From: an uncultured Clostridia bacterium
Lineage (GTDB): Bacteria; Bacillota; Clostridia; TANB77; CAG-508
Direction: 5' to 3'
NCBI GenBank assembly: GCA_948976265.1
Contig: CARFUA010000006.1
Coordinates: forward strand, 1 to 64,000
Length of the DNA: 64,000 bases
Shown: piece after piece, positions 28,832-39,000 of the stretch
Layout of the letters: each line of letters begins with the position of its first letter
Numbering within the stretch: position 1 is the stretch's first letter
Position numbers and translations under genes: made by a program
The notes under the pieces: generated by a model
What the model saw: only the letters and a program-made list of their open reading frames with translations
What the model was told of the DNA's origin: nothing
The model's database searches: none

Positions 28832-29371
28832 ATGAACAAACAAAAGAAAATAACTTTAGTTGTGATTTTATTAGCTGTATTATTAATGGGAATTGGTTAT
28901 GCAGCCTTAGCTAATGTTGTCTTAACCATAAACAGTAAAGCATCTGCAACTGCAAGTGATGAAAACTTTAAAGTATATTTTACAGCAGCCAATACAGCAA
29001 CCAGTGATACCGAAGATACTACTAATGTAGAAGTTGCCGTTACTGCAAAAGCTACTTCAGCAACTGTTAATTTTTCTGGATTAACCAAAAAAGATGACGA
29101 AGAATATGCCATTCTAGAAATTGAAAATGCTAGTAATGATGTTGATGCCGAATCCATCAAAGTTACTGTAAATTCTACAGATACAACTGGAATATTTGGA
29201 GCAGAGGCTATTATGTGTGATGCTAGTGGCAATGCTATTACAGATTTTGCTGTAGCAAGTGGTGCTAAAACTTATGTTAAAATTAGTGCAAAATTATTAA
29301 AAACACCAACTGCTGATGTTGAAACTACTATCACAGCTACTATTACAGCCATCGCCAAAACAGCTGAATAA
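28832..29371 (+). CDS. TasA/camelysin-like secreted protein
   Basis: 179 residues. A basic start and hydrophobic helix end in 'MGIGYAALAN', the SipW-type signal peptide typical of TasA and camelysin. A beta-rich domain follows with 'SGLTKKDDEEYAILEIEN'. Such proteins are exported and can form fibres of the matrix or act as proteases, but no catalytic motif is visible. The next gene is a SipW-type peptidase that should process it. The same domain starts the GH3 protein at 33851-35515. The ribosome site GGGAGGTG is strong. Confidence 0.75.
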   Translation: MNKQKKITLVVILLAVLLMGIGYAALANVVLTINSKASATASDENFKVYFTAANTATSDTEDTTNVEVAVTAKATSATVNFSGLTKKDDEEYAILEIENASNDVDAESIKVTVNSTDTTGIFGAEAIMCDASGNAITDFAVASGAKTYVKISAKLLKTPTADVETTITATITAIAKTAE

Positions 29372-29409
29372 TTCGTTTGGTAAAAAATAGTTAAAGAAAG
29401 GTAAAATCT

Positions 29410-30534
29410 ATGAAAAAAAATCAAGCAATTGAATTAATCTTATCTCTTATTCTTTTTGTTGTAACTTTCTTTAACCTTTTTTTGCCAAACGCACAGCTTC
29501 AAAAAAATTTATTAACCATATTTTTAATTATCTATACAATTCTTGTTATTAAATTAATAAATTTTCAAAAAGTGGGTAACATAAATAAAAAGAAAATTGT
29601 CATTTTAATTCTAGGTTTATCGTTTATTCATGTATTTTTCTTATATTTAATTGGTATTTATGTAGGTTTTTACAAAAACACAAATTCTTTTAGTCGTATT
29701 CGATTTTTCAATACAATTTTACCTTATATTACAATTGTTATTTGTTCAGAAATAATACGACAAATTTTTATCATAAAAGAAAAGAAATCGCACCTTATTA
29801 TTTTAACCACTGGTTTGATTTTAGCAGAAATAACCACCTATCTTGCACAATATCAAATTGAAACGCTAAATGAAACGTTAATTTTAATTGGTTATGTTTC
29901 TTTTCCAGCAATTAGTACCAATTTGTTATGCAATTATATAATAAAACGATATGGTCTCATTCCCAATTTAATTTATCGTATTATTACCACAATTTATATT
30001 TACTTGTTTCCCCTTTTACCTAACATATATATCTTTTTTCAATCCATCTATCGTATTATTTATCCTTACATTATTTATATTATTTTGGATGGATTTTTCG
30101 AAAAAAGTACTTTTAAAAAAGTAACCAAAAATAAAAAAATAAGTTTTATTTCACTTTTCATTAGCATTGTTTTTGTAACTTCCATTGTAATGTTAATTTC
30201 TTGCAAATTTCGATATGGTATATTAGTCGTCGGAAGTTCATCTATGGCAGGAACAATTAATAAAGGAGATGCTGTTGTTTTTGAACAATATCACAAACAG
30301 TCTTTAGAAAAAGGTCAAATCATTGTTTTTGTTAAAGATAATATAAAAACAATTCACTGCATTGAAGCAATCCAAATAAAAAATAATGAAACAATTTATT
30401 ATACAAAAGGCACAAATAATCAACAACAAGATGAAGGTTATCGAACTAATCAGGATATTATTGGTATCGTCAAATTTAAAATCCCAGGAATTGGTTGGCC
30501 AACCATTTGGCTCAATGATTTGTTTGAACCTTAA
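29410..30534 (+). CDS. sipW: SipW-type signal peptidase I with multi-span N-terminus
   Basis: 374 residues. About eight membrane helices occupy the first ~270 residues, then a signal peptidase domain with the Ser motif 'VVGSSSMAGTINKGD' and 'KTIHCIEAIQI', in which a His replaces the Lys of ordinary bacterial SPase I. That Ser-His arrangement marks the ER/SipW class that processes TasA-like proteins. The long membrane N-terminus is larger than in Bacillus SipW. It lies 38 bases after its likely substrate. Confidence 0.82.
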   Translation: MKKNQAIELILSLILFVVTFFNLFLPNAQLQKNLLTIFLIIYTILVIKLINFQKVGNINKKKIVILILGLSFIHVFFLYLIGIYVGFYKNTNSFSRIRFFNTILPYITIVICSEIIRQIFIIKEKKSHLIILTTGLILAEITTYLAQYQIETLNETLILIGYVSFPAISTNLLCNYIIKRYGLIPNLIYRIITTIYIYLFPLLPNIYIFFQSIYRIIYPYIIYIILDGFFEKSTFKKVTKNKKISFISLFISIVFVTSIVMLISCKFRYGILVVGSSSMAGTINKGDAVVFEQYHKQSLEKGQIIVFVKDNIKTIHCIEAIQIKNNETIYYTKGTNNQQQDEGYRTNQDIIGIVKFKIPGIGWPTIWLNDLFEP

Positions 30535-30557
30535 AATTTTTAATAACGAGGTAAACT

Positions 30558-31658
30558 ATGGAAAATCAAAAAAAATGTTTAAATGAAAATAAAAATTATA
30601 ATGTTTATGTTACAACCATTTTCATAATATTATTAATCCTTTCTATTTTTCTTATCAAACTTGCGCTTCGTCAAGACAAAAAGCTTTTCATTCAATATAA
30701 CGACAAAAAGGACCTTGGCTATCAAGTTATTTTAAAAGAAAATGAATATTATCAAGATACTTATATGGAAAAAGGAAATCAATATATTGCCAATTTGATT
30801 CAGTCTATTCATGCGGATTTCAATTACCACTTTGCCCTTCCTACCTCTTACGATTACCAATATAAAATCGTTGGAACTGTCGATGTTGTTGATGAAAAAA
30901 CAAATAAAACCATTTATACTTTTTCCGAAGATTTGTTACCTGAACAAACTGGTCAAAGTGATGGAAGTCTCGATATTTCTCAAAATATTCAAGTCAACTA
31001 TGAAAAATATAATAATTTAATTCGACAATTCGTAGCAGCTTATGATTTAAAAAATGTTACTTGCCAATTAAAACTAAACTTAAATCTTGGCATTTCAAGT
31101 AATACGCAACAATTTGCAAAACAAAATTTTAATGTTATGAATTTATCAGTTCCTCTAGCTATGAACACAATTTCTATTGATACAAACTATGACTTGAGCA
31201 ATCAGCATAATTTAATCGAAATTCAACAAGAACAAAAAAACCCTACTCCATTTTTTATTTCTGGAATTGCTATATTGGTTTTAGATTTTCTATTCCTCAT
31301 TATTTTTTTCATCTATCGCAAAAAAACTGAAACCGAAGAAGACAAATATAACAACAACCTAAAGAAAATCCTAAACAACTATGATAGCTATATTTCCAGA
31401 GTAGAAGACGATTTCAATATGCAAGAATATCAAATTCTAAAAGTTCAACGATTTACAGATTTACTAGAAATTAGAGATACCATGCAACTACCAATTATCA
31501 TGTTAGAAAATAAAGAACAATTAGTAACTTGTTTTGTGATACCTACACCGAGTCATATTTTATATTTTTATTCCATCGGGGTAACACAATATACTTTACC
31601 AGCTGGAAAAAACAACTCTACCCTAGAAACGAGGAAAAATAATGAACAAAAAGTATAA
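30558..31658 (+). CDS. DUF5305-like membrane protein
   Basis: 366 residues: an N-terminal membrane helix (~13-33), an extracytoplasmic domain with 'QVILKENEYYQDTYMEKGN', a second helix near 225-250, and a cytoplasmic tail. The pattern fits DUF5305 proteins, which are commonly encoded beside SipW peptidases, but I could not run a profile. It overlaps the next gene by 17 bases, so translation of the two is probably coupled. Confidence 0.6.
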   Translation: MENQKKCLNENKNYNVYVTTIFIILLILSIFLIKLALRQDKKLFIQYNDKKDLGYQVILKENEYYQDTYMEKGNQYIANLIQSIHADFNYHFALPTSYDYQYKIVGTVDVVDEKTNKTIYTFSEDLLPEQTGQSDGSLDISQNIQVNYEKYNNLIRQFVAAYDLKNVTCQLKLNLNLGISSNTQQFAKQNFNVMNLSVPLAMNTISIDTNYDLSNQHNLIEIQQEQKNPTPFFISGIAILVLDFLFLIIFFIYRKKTETEEDKYNNNLKKILNNYDSYISRVEDDFNMQEYQILKVQRFTDLLEIRDTMQLPIIMLENKEQLVTCFVIPTPSHILYFYSIGVTQYTLPAGKNNSTLETRKNNEQKV

Positions 31659-33767
31659 CCAAAACAAATTAAAAATACATTTCAGTATTGCTCGGTTTTA
31701 TCATTTTGTCAACACTTTTTCTTTCGATTGGCTATGCTTCTCTTGAGTCGATTACTTTAGATATTGCTGGTGAAGTAACTGCTGTTCCACAAAGTGAAAT
31801 CTATATTACAGACGTTCAATATCATACTAACACAAATGCTGATACTGAAAATTCCAAAATTCATCAATATTATCAAACTTTAATGGAAAGTACCATTATT
31901 TTGGGGAACGAACCAACTTCCTCTATCACTTATACCATTACAATATACAACAGCGGAAACGATACTTATACCTTTAAAGACGTAGAATATTCTGATGAAT
32001 TTTACGATAATCCGAACATTGTATTTGAACTCGATGGTTTGAAAAAATGGGATACTGTGGCAAGCAAACAAGAAGTCACCTTTTCCATCACATTCCATTA
32101 TTCAGGAAATACCGTTCCCGATTCTAATGTGCTAAATTCCTACTTGAATTTCAAATTCATGAAAGGAACCCAAGATGATACAAATATAACAACTACCACT
32201 AAAGACTTTATCATTTACCACGCTGGTACTGAATCCATTCAATTCGAACTTACCAATCATAACGAATTTGCTGTAGAAATCAACCTAAAAATTGGTGATT
32301 CTGTGATTGATACTTTATCACTAGAGCCTTCTGAAACTGTTCCAATCGAAAAAACGCTTACCGAGTATTTAGCTTCTATTCAAGCGAATCAAGACTATAC
32401 CGTTATGATTGAGCAATCTGCACCTTATGTCATCAGCAAAAAAACAGCTGTAAAACTAAAAGTTATTCCTACTTTAACAAATTATGATTTAGGACTAAAA
32501 TCAGCTGGTAGTGAACAAAATCCTTATATTTTATATAAGATAGAAGATTGGGTTCGCTTAGCTCAAAATGTCAATTCTGGAAATACCTTTGCCAATCAAC
32601 ACTTAACATTGTATCAAGATTTAGATTTTCAAAAATCCGCTGATTACTATAATCATCAAGACACTTCCTTTGGAGATTTAAATGCCAATACCAATGATAG
32701 CAACGAAATTTTAACAGAAATGACAACTGGAATTGGATTTATTATGATTGGAAATTCGCAAGAAAATTCCTTCCAAGGAATTTTAGATGGTAACCATCAC
32801 GCTCTTAATAACATTATAATTCATAAAACTGGTGAAACAACTGATGTAGCTTACGGACTATTCAAAGCAATTAAAAATGCCACCATAAAAAATACCACGC
32901 TTTCTGGAGATTACACCTTTGATAAAGATGGTTCAAGCTTTGCTGGAAATATTTATGGAACCACCACAATTTCAAATTGTCACAATTACGTTAATGTAAC
33001 CAATAATGCAAAAGAAAAATCAATTGGTGGTCTTCTGGGAACCCTACAAGGCTCTAGTAATTTGACAATTGATAATTGCTCTAATCATGGTATCGTTACC
33101 AATGCTAGTGGTTCAGCTGCCGGTCTTGTTGGCTTCGTTATTGGCTCTACAGTAACAATCACTAACAGTCATAACACTGGAGATATTTCTGTTCTTGGTA
33201 CTTTTGGCGTAGATCAATTTGCTTCAGGATTAGTAACAAAAGACAGTAGTGGTGGCGGAACCATCATCATAAAAAATTCGTATAATACTGGAAATATAAA
33301 CTGTAAGCGGATCTGGAAAAGATAATGTTGGTGGTCTAGTTTCTTTAAGTGTTGGTATACTACAAATAGATTCTTGTTATAACACTGGTACAATCAATGG
33401 TACTGAAAGTGTTGGCGGAATATTAGGCAGTCACAAAAAAATATGGGGTACTGGTAATCCTGGAAAAACAACGATAACCAATTCCTATAACATCGGTATC
33501 ATTTCAGGCAAAACAAATTTAGGAGGAATTATTGGATACGATGTTGGTGGCAATTATGATATTGCATCTTCATACTATCTCAAAACTGCCTATTCACATG
33601 ATACCATTACTACACTTTTAAATGTTGGTAATGTGGCCAATAATACATCTTGTTCAAGAACAGAAGAATATATGAAATCCCCTGAGTTTGTCACATTGCT
33701 AGGAACTAATTTTACTAGTGATATTACGCCTCCTTCCAATAATGGCTATCCTATTTTGAAACCATAA
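31642..33767 (+). CDS. SipW-type GLUG-repeat surface protein, joined across two CGG +1 sites
   Basis: Read with two skipped bases this is one gene of about 707 residues: 31642-31692, C at 31693 skipped, 31694-33307, C at 33308 skipped, 33309-33767. ATG at 31642 follows CGAGGAAAAATA. The first join rebuilds the signal peptide ('HFSIAGFIILSTLFLSIGYASL'-like, SipW type). The second restores 152 residues continuing the GLUG repeats ('VGGLVSLSVG', 'NSYNIGIISGKTNLGG') of IgA1-protease-type adhesins. Unshifted, translation ends after about 34 codons. Domains: two beta-rich regions (to ~270), then GLUG repeats. Last gene of the SipW operon. An outright pseudogene is the alternative. Confidence 0.78.
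31693..31696 (+). other. Candidate CGGT quadruplet/+1 recoding site 4
   Basis: ATT-GCT-CGG-TTT in the frame of ATG 31642; skipping C gives GCT-GGT-TTT-ATC and continues into the hydrophobic core of the signal peptide. The site is codon 18, so nearly all of the protein depends on the shift. Confidence 0.75.
33308..33311 (+). other. Candidate CGGA quadruplet/+1 recoding site 5
   Basis: TGT-AAG-CGG-ATC in the second frame; skipping C gives AAG-GGA-TCT-GGA and keeps the GLUG repeat pattern for another 152 codons to TAA at 33765-33767. Unshifted, a stop comes five codons later. Confidence 0.78.
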
Positions 33768-33773
33768 ATCTGA

Positions 33774-33804
33774 AAATAAGCTTTCTTTGAAGAAAGCTTA
33801 TTTT
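33774..33804 (+). terminator. Terminator of the SipW operon
   Basis: AAATAAGCTTTC / GAAAGCTTATTT hairpin with a six-base loop and T-run, seven bases after the corrected stop codon. Its position supports 33767, not 33325, as the true end of the gene. Confidence 0.85.
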
Positions 33805-33811
33805 AGATTAA

Positions 33812-33849
33812 AAAATACTCACTCCGATTATGGAATGAGTATTTTTTTA
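33812..33849 (-). terminator. Terminator of the GH3 gene
   Basis: AAAATACTCA / TGAGTATTTTT hairpin, directly after the stop of the convergent GH3 gene. Confidence 0.8.
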
Positions 33850-33850
33850 T

Positions 33851-35515
33851 TTACATTAAACCTTTATAATATTTCCAAGCTAGAATACGTTTTACAGCTA
33901 CATCAATAGTTGCTTCACTAATTTGTCCATCACTTACAGCATCTTTTATATATTGGATAATGCCCGCATATGTCAATGCTTCACCTGTTATAGCATCTTG
34001 GGTTGAGCCTTCTGTCATGACAAAGCAAATCATATCATTTCCTGCTTGAATTGCTTTTATTACAGCCTCTTTTGTGGAATATTTCTTAGCTACTGCATCC
34101 ATGTTAATGGCATCTGTAATAATAATTCCTGTATAATTCATATTGTTTCTTAAATAATCATGTACTGGCTTTGAAATAGACGCAGGTTCATTTTCATCAA
34201 AACATGTTACTACATTATGGGTAACCATAACGACTTCTGCACCAGCTTCAATCCCTTTATAAAATGGCACTAAATCTTTACTTTCAAACTCTTCCAAGGT
34301 ACGACTATCGGTTGCAAATCCATTATGCGTATCCCTACTATTTCCATAACCTGGAAAATGTTTTAATGAATAAGACACACCTGTACTTTTACTTGTTTCA
34401 ATTACAGCTTTAGCAAATTCTCCTGTTGTGGCAGCATCTTGTTTTAAAGTTCTTCTATAAATATAAAATCCCTCATCTGCAATATCAACATCTGGTGCAA
34501 AATTTAGGTTAAATCCAAGATTTTTCAAGACATTGCTTTTGTTAATTGTATCATTTTTAATGGCATCTAACCCACCTGAAGTAAATAAGTCGCATGAATT
34601 TTTAAAAGGCTCTATACCAAGTTCTGGAACCAAAGTAGAATTCAATCTTGATACTGCTTCTCCTTCTTCATCAATAGATACTACTAATGGTATTTTAGAA
34701 GCAGCTTGTGATGTTTGTATTTGTTGCTTTACTGTATCTACTTTTAAAACATTTCCGCTTGTATCCTTAAAAGAATCAAGTAAATACAAATGCCCTCCAA
34801 ATTGATATCGATCTAAATCTGTATAATTGGTTGATGACGATGTTCCAATAACATATAATTGAGCTATTTTTTCATCTAATGTTAAGGTTTGAAGCTTTTC
34901 TTCAGCTTTTGCATAATATGCCTTAAAAATATCTGCTTGAACTGGGTCTTCTGGTATTTCTGGTACATCTGGTGGATTGGTTTCACCTGTGTCTTTTGCA
35001 ACTGCTGTAACTTTTGCTGATATGTTTGCTCTTGCAACACTAGTCGGCGTTTTCAATAATTGTGCAAATATCTTCACATAGGTTTTTTGCCCACTTGCAA
35101 GAAAAGTATCCGTTGTTTCTGTGCCTTCTTGGTCACACATTATTACATCAATCTGAAACATATCTGATTCTGCAATATCTGTTGTTACTGTGACTTCAGC
35201 ATCTACATCATTGCTTCCATTCTCTATTTCAAGAACGGCATAGCCAGAATCTCCTTTTCTGTTTAATCCTAAAATATTAACTGTTGCATTTTGTGATTTA
35301 GCAATTGGTTCAGCTTCAATTGTTATGTAATCTCCTGAAACATACGTTTCAGGAACCTCTCCTGTATAATATACCTTAAAATTCTCTTGTTCCACTGTTG
35401 CCAATACTTCTCCGTTTATGGATAAAATATTATTGGCCAAACTGGCATAGCCAATTCCTATTAATACAATCGCAATTAAAATCACTGCGATTATTACTTT
35501 ATTTTGCTTTTTTAT
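33851..35515 (-). CDS. Glycoside hydrolase family 3 protein with TasA-like N-terminal domain and likely ATA start
   Basis: About 554 residues. A SipW-type signal ends in 'GIGYASLAN'; a TasA-like domain to ~160 closely parallels the protein at 28832; a GH3 domain follows with 'VSIDEEGEAVSRL', 'KHFPGYGNSRDTH' and 'IITDAINMDAV', as in NagZ-type beta-N-acetylhexosaminidases. The start is odd: GGAGGAGAGTACC is followed by ATA (35513-35515), giving a normal Lys-rich signal start, whereas the first ATG/GTG-type codon (GTG 35485) has no ribosome site and loses the basic residues. It probably hydrolyses cell-wall or matrix sugars outside the cell. Confidence 0.8.
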   Translation of the reverse strand: MKKQNKVIIAVILIAIVLIGIGYASLANNILSINGEVLATVEQENFKVYYTGEVPETYVSGDYITIEAEPIAKSQNATVNILGLNRKGDSGYAVLEIENGSNDVDAEVTVTTDIAESDMFQIDVIMCDQEGTETTDTFLASGQKTYVKIFAQLLKTPTSVARANISAKVTAVAKDTGETNPPDVPEIPEDPVQADIFKAYYAKAEEKLQTLTLDEKIAQLYVIGTSSSTNYTDLDRYQFGGHLYLLDSFKDTSGNVLKVDTVKQQIQTSQAASKIPLVVSIDEEGEAVSRLNSTLVPELGIEPFKNSCDLFTSGGLDAIKNDTINKSNVLKNLGFNLNFAPDVDIADEGFYIYRRTLKQDAATTGEFAKAVIETSKSTGVSYSLKHFPGYGNSRDTHNGFATDSRTLEEFESKDLVPFYKGIEAGAEVVMVTHNVVTCFDENEPASISKPVHDYLRNNMNYTGIIITDAINMDAVAKKYSTKEAVIKAIQAGNDMICFVMTEGSTQDAITGEALTYAGIIQYIKDAVSDGQISEATIDVAVKRILAWKYYKGLM

Positions 35516-35657
35516 GGTACTCTCCTCCTTATTTTTTCTTTTGCATTTTGTTTATATATTCTATTTTTATTTTATCATAGTTCCTATTCAAATTCAAGGA
35601 ATTTTCCTAAAAAATCATGTTTCTGCTTTTACCTTTGTTATAATAAATGGAAATTTG

Positions 35658-35921
35658 CTACTCTGGATATTTTCTATCCTTCCAATACCACCATCTTAAT
35701 TTTTCCTCTTCCCAACAATCATGCTCAGCATAATATACCGCCATTCTGAAAAGATACAATTGGCATCTATCTTCTTGAAATCCTTTTACAAAACAATCTT
35801 TATCGTAAAGCTCTTCTGGACTTTTTCCTCTTAAATCCTCAACACACATAATGCCTATATTTTGCAAAGATTGTTTTGTTTTTTCTCCAACATTAGGAAT
35901 AGTTGTCAAATCTGTTTTCAT
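35658..35921 (-). CDS. Helix-hairpin-helix protein, Cdd1-like
   Basis: 87 residues starting 'MKTDLTTIPNVGEKTKQSL', a helix-hairpin-helix DNA-binding motif, followed by 'VEDLRGKSPEELYDKDC' and a Trp-rich end. This matches the small pathogenicity-locus (Cdd1) family of unknown role. It is a single gene between the GH3 and dockerin genes. Confidence 0.72.
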   Translation of the reverse strand: MKTDLTTIPNVGEKTKQSLQNIGIMCVEDLRGKSPEELYDKDCFVKGFQEDRCQLYLFRMAVYYAEHDCWEEEKLRWWYWKDRKYPE

Positions 35922-35952
35922 TTTCTACCTACCTTATTCATATAATTTCTAT

Positions 35953-35999
35953 TTTATAAAAAATAGAAATAGATTTTTACATCTACTTCTATTTCATAA
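35953..35999 (-). terminator. Terminator after the dockerin protein gene
   Basis: Imperfect AT-rich hairpin (GAAATAGAAGTAGAT / ATCTATTTCTATTT) followed by T's, just past the stop of the gene at 36004. Confidence 0.6.
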
Positions 36000-36003
36000 A
36001 TCT

Positions 36004-39000
36004 TTACTTCAATTCTGCTAAATCGATGATAACCATTTTAAGTCGCGCTATATCTGTTAATGTGACTTCTCCATCTCCATTAATATCACCAGCTTTGAAA
36101 TTATTTCCTTGTAATACTGCTTTTTCAATATAATGAAGTTTTAATTGGGCAAGGTCTGTTACCGTCATCTTTCCATCTTCATTAATATCGCCTGTTACAA
36201 TTAATGGAAGTTCTAAACTATCTCCTACTTTTAGACGCATATTGGTCTTAATTATTTCATCATCACCAACTTCATTACCATTTTTGTCAATCAATCTAAT
36301 TTCGTCATTAGCACTTATATTTCGTCTAAATTCTGCAAATGTTGTTTCTGGTAATATTCTTGAAATTGAATCATCTGCAATCACATATTTTTCAGATTCT
36401 ACTCCTGGAATTATCGTTGCATCTTTGTCTATCCAATCTACCTTAGCAGTTACGGTTCCTATATTTCCTACTTTATCAGTAAGTTGAAATACGAATTCAC
36501 CATTTTCTTCAAATACATGTTTTAATGGATTTTCACTTCCTGTATTATTAGTAACCGTTACTTCTTCACTTGGAATTAAAGTTGCTGTAACTGGTTTATT
36601 GGTTTTGGCTGTTATATTGTATTCAATTTTTCCAGTTGGTGCTTCTTTGTCAATCCAAGTAACTGAAATTGGTATCATTCCGCGATTGCCATTTTCATCC
36701 ATATATTCAAAATTGTCTTCACCATTTTCTGTAAAGGTATAAGTATTCATACCATTGTTACTTACAATCGTATAGCCTTCCTCTATCTCTAATGTTACAG
36801 TAACATTTTGATTGGTCCATTCTGTAGTAGAATAAGTCAAGGTATATTCAGGTATTTCTGAAATCCAATTTACAATAGCCGTTGCGGTTCCTTCATTGCC
36901 TGCTTTATCTACAAATTTAAAAGTAAATTCTCCATTTTCTGTAAAGGTATAAGTCATCTTGCCTTCATTATTTAAAACAGTTATTTCTTCACTTGGTTCT
37001 AAAGTTACAGTAACTGGTTCATCTGTAAGATGCATTGTACTATATAAAAGTTTAGCTGTTGGAGCTTCTGTATCAATCCAATCTACTGTAATTTCCTTAG
37101 TTCCTACATTGCCTAACTCATCTGCAAATCTTAACTCATATGATGCATTGGCATCAAATGTAATCGTTTTGCTTCCATCTACTGGATTTTCAGTAATTTG
37201 TACATCTTGTGATAAAATTGTAATATTTTCCTTATCAAATGTTATTGTGGCAACTACATCTTGATTCGTTAGTTCCGTTGTACTAAAGCTAACTTCTGCT
37301 TGAGGTGGCGTTTTATCAATCCAATCTACACGAGCTGTTGCACTACCTGTACGTCCTTCTTCATCAACAAATTCAAAAGTGAATTCTCCATTTTCTGTAA
37401 AGGTATAAGTTGTTTTACCATCATTATTGGTTACCGTAATTGGTCTTATTGGATTAATTAATTCTGCCGTTACATCTTTATTGGTTGGTCTAGCAATATT
37501 ATAGTTTACTTCTGCTCTTGGTGTTTCATTTACCGTAACATTTTCATACAATTTCAAAACAGATACTGTAAACACTTTATATTTAGCAGCTGCATCCATT
37601 GGTGGATAAATACTTTCACACTCAAATTTAACATAGGAAGCCTTTTTTGGTTCTGGGAAAGCAATATGTTTTAAATTAACATTTTCTCCTAAATTATCCT
37701 TATTCGCTGCCAATTCCCAATTTGTGCCATCCATACTTACATAAATATTAACTTTTTTTGCCATACCATAAGGTACTTTTACAATGTTTACAGCACTCTT
37801 ATCTGGTACATAATCTACTCCTGATATATATCTTGGTTCATCTAATTTAATTGTTACATAAGCAGGGAACAAACCAGCGCTAGAACGCCAATAAGTATTA
37901 ACATTGCCATCTAGAACATTATCCTTATTTCCCGCTCCAGTTGCATTTACTTCCACTACTTGTAAATTTTTAGATTGAATATACCATTTGGTATCATCTG
38001 TATTATTCTCTTTAAATGTAAAATACACAGGGTCACTAGCAACTTGGGTTCCAGCAGCCGTTACTCTAACATAAACTCTTGTATTACCATTAAATATTGG
38101 ATTTGTGTCAGCAAATGAATTCCATTCTCCATTAGGATCTAGAGTCCATTCCATATCACTAGTTGCATTTAATATACGATTTTCCTCATCATTAATTGAA
38201 ACTACTCCACTTGGAAATGTTCTTTTTGTAATATCAATGGTATAAATGTTAGCTTCCGTCATTGGTAAGCCTGATATATGGATTTTGATATCATCATCTA
38301 CATTAATACTTGCAATCTCTTCACTTGTAAGTTTCGTAGAATGTTCATAACACTCTTTCCATGTATTCCCACCATCTAAACTATAACTCCAAGTTACTTG
38401 AGCACTTTGTAATTGTTTTGATAGTGTTATCTTTCCAGCATTTGCTCCATTAAATGAGAAATTTCCAATACTAGAATCCACTACTCCTAATATTGCATTA
38501 GCAACAATTGGTACTTCTTTATGATACAACGTATTAGCACTTGTCGCCTTTGCTGCTTTACGTAATGTTTGTTCTTGTAACATCAACATTTTAGCATAAT
38601 ACTCTGGTGATGTAACTTTTGTGCCAACCAATTTTGTTAAATCATACATTGGTAATGGATGATAAGTCATAACTTCAGCAATTTCCTCTGCTAAAGCAAT
38701 TCTGTCTTCTTCTGTTTTTGAAGTATCTGCATTATATAAACTAATTACACCAACCCAAGCATCAAAATTGATGATTTCCTCATCTAACGCATCACGATAA
38801 ATTTGCTTTAATTTGGCTGAATCATTTTTAAAGGTATCTGCTTGTAATAATATCAACTCAGCATTTTCATATTTATCATATTCGTTTTGAGCTTGTTGTG
38901 ATAAAAAGTGATAAGAACCTCTACTTGCTGCACCACTTGACCATCCGTTACCCCAACCATTTGGCATACGACCTCCACCATCGGTTTGAGCCCAACCTGT

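Noticed and set aside
28357..29232. Minus-strand open frames opposite the Thr/Asn-rich and TasA-like genes
   Set aside because: They mirror the composition of the real genes and have no ribosome site.
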